A stretch of 56,703 bases of DNA from Opitutales bacterium. Its GTDB lineage: Bacteria; Verrucomicrobiota; Verrucomicrobiia; Opitutales; JABSRG01. The position numbers were made by a program, and so were the translations under genes. The stretch covers positions 1 to 56,703 of the forward strand of contig JABSRG010000015.1 in the NCBI GenBank assembly GCA_013215165.1. The letters run 5' to 3'. The notes under the pieces were generated by a model. It had not been told where the DNA came from. It ran no database searches and worked only from the letters and a program-made list of their open reading frames with translations. Below are positions 56,623 to 56,703 of this stretch, piece by piece (positions within the stretch are counted from its first letter, which is position 1; each line of letters starts with the position of its first letter).

Positions 56623-56703
56623 TTCAGGTATGCGGTCAATCAAGTGTTTTGTTGAATTTCCTTGAAATAGTTTTGTTTAAATTCGGTGCGATTGGCGTAG
56701 CCA

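Overview
The window looks like chromosomal DNA from a Verrucomicrobiota bacterium, most likely class Opitutae (Puniceicoccaceae or relatives). This is inferred from gene content and repeat style, since there is no rRNA in the window. The pointers are a chlamydia-like class Ic ribonucleotide reductase, a TIGR03790 protein, a PPi-dependent phosphofructokinase, a long-form PurM, and dispersed repeats of about 30 bp built from three 7-nt cores. I see no rRNA, tRNA, CRISPR array or prophage.

Layout. 1-626: 3' end of a group II intron (maturase C-terminus, domains V and VI), followed by a repeat. 1004-4185: ligA, a VanZ-like protein and a SMUG1-type uracil-DNA glycosylase. 4198-9506: a minus-strand chemosensory module (cheW, unknown gene, cheD, HDOD, cheX, REC-REC-STAS, then a second HDOD gene after a strong terminator), with no CheA and no receptor in the window. 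9696-12008: hemH and purM. 12231-16826: a large soluble hybrid histidine kinase followed by an unrecognised protein with kinase-like motifs. 16925-22129: peroxiredoxin, a TIGR03790 protein, ffh, an RlpA-like lipoprotein and a GH130 enzyme. 22282-23991: an ECF sigma factor, putative anti-sigma factor and proline-rich/helical exported protein operon. 24317-28944: paired NrdR boxes, nrdB and nrdA. 29224-32195: a MetR-like regulator, a decayed AraC-type regulator and lysA. 32317-36947: a Fur-family regulator heading sufC-sufB-sufD-sufT. 37011-38801: a divergent PhyH dioxygenase and AraC regulator pair. 38887-42297: a cobA-hemD fusion, trpF and a glycosyltransferase. 42294-46786: clpP, rpiB, two nucleotide-sugar genes and pfp. 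46882-56569: mixed metabolic and repair genes (udk-like, GNAT, DUF4926, DUF1152, aldo/keto reductase, mutL, formamidase-like, a hydrolase fusion, TraB/GumN, amidohydrolase).

How the parts may work together. The chemosensory cluster has an adaptor (CheW), a deamidase (CheD), a phosphatase-like protein (CheX), two HDOD output proteins and a receiver protein ending in a STAS domain. This suggests a non-flagellar signalling output, with the kinase and receptor elsewhere. The Fur-family gene sits 5 nt before sufC and has a palindrome upstream, so Fe-S assembly is probably controlled by a Fur-type regulator. The RNR operon carries two NrdR sites three helical turns apart.

Most notable points are NrdB with Leu at the radical-Tyr position, LigA without its zinc-finger cysteines, MutL without the endonuclease motif, the kinase-like protein beside the hybrid kinase, an alpha/beta hydrolase fused to a SAM-hydroxide-adenosyltransferase-like C-terminal domain, and a recurring three-core repeat architecture that appears in inverted pairs.
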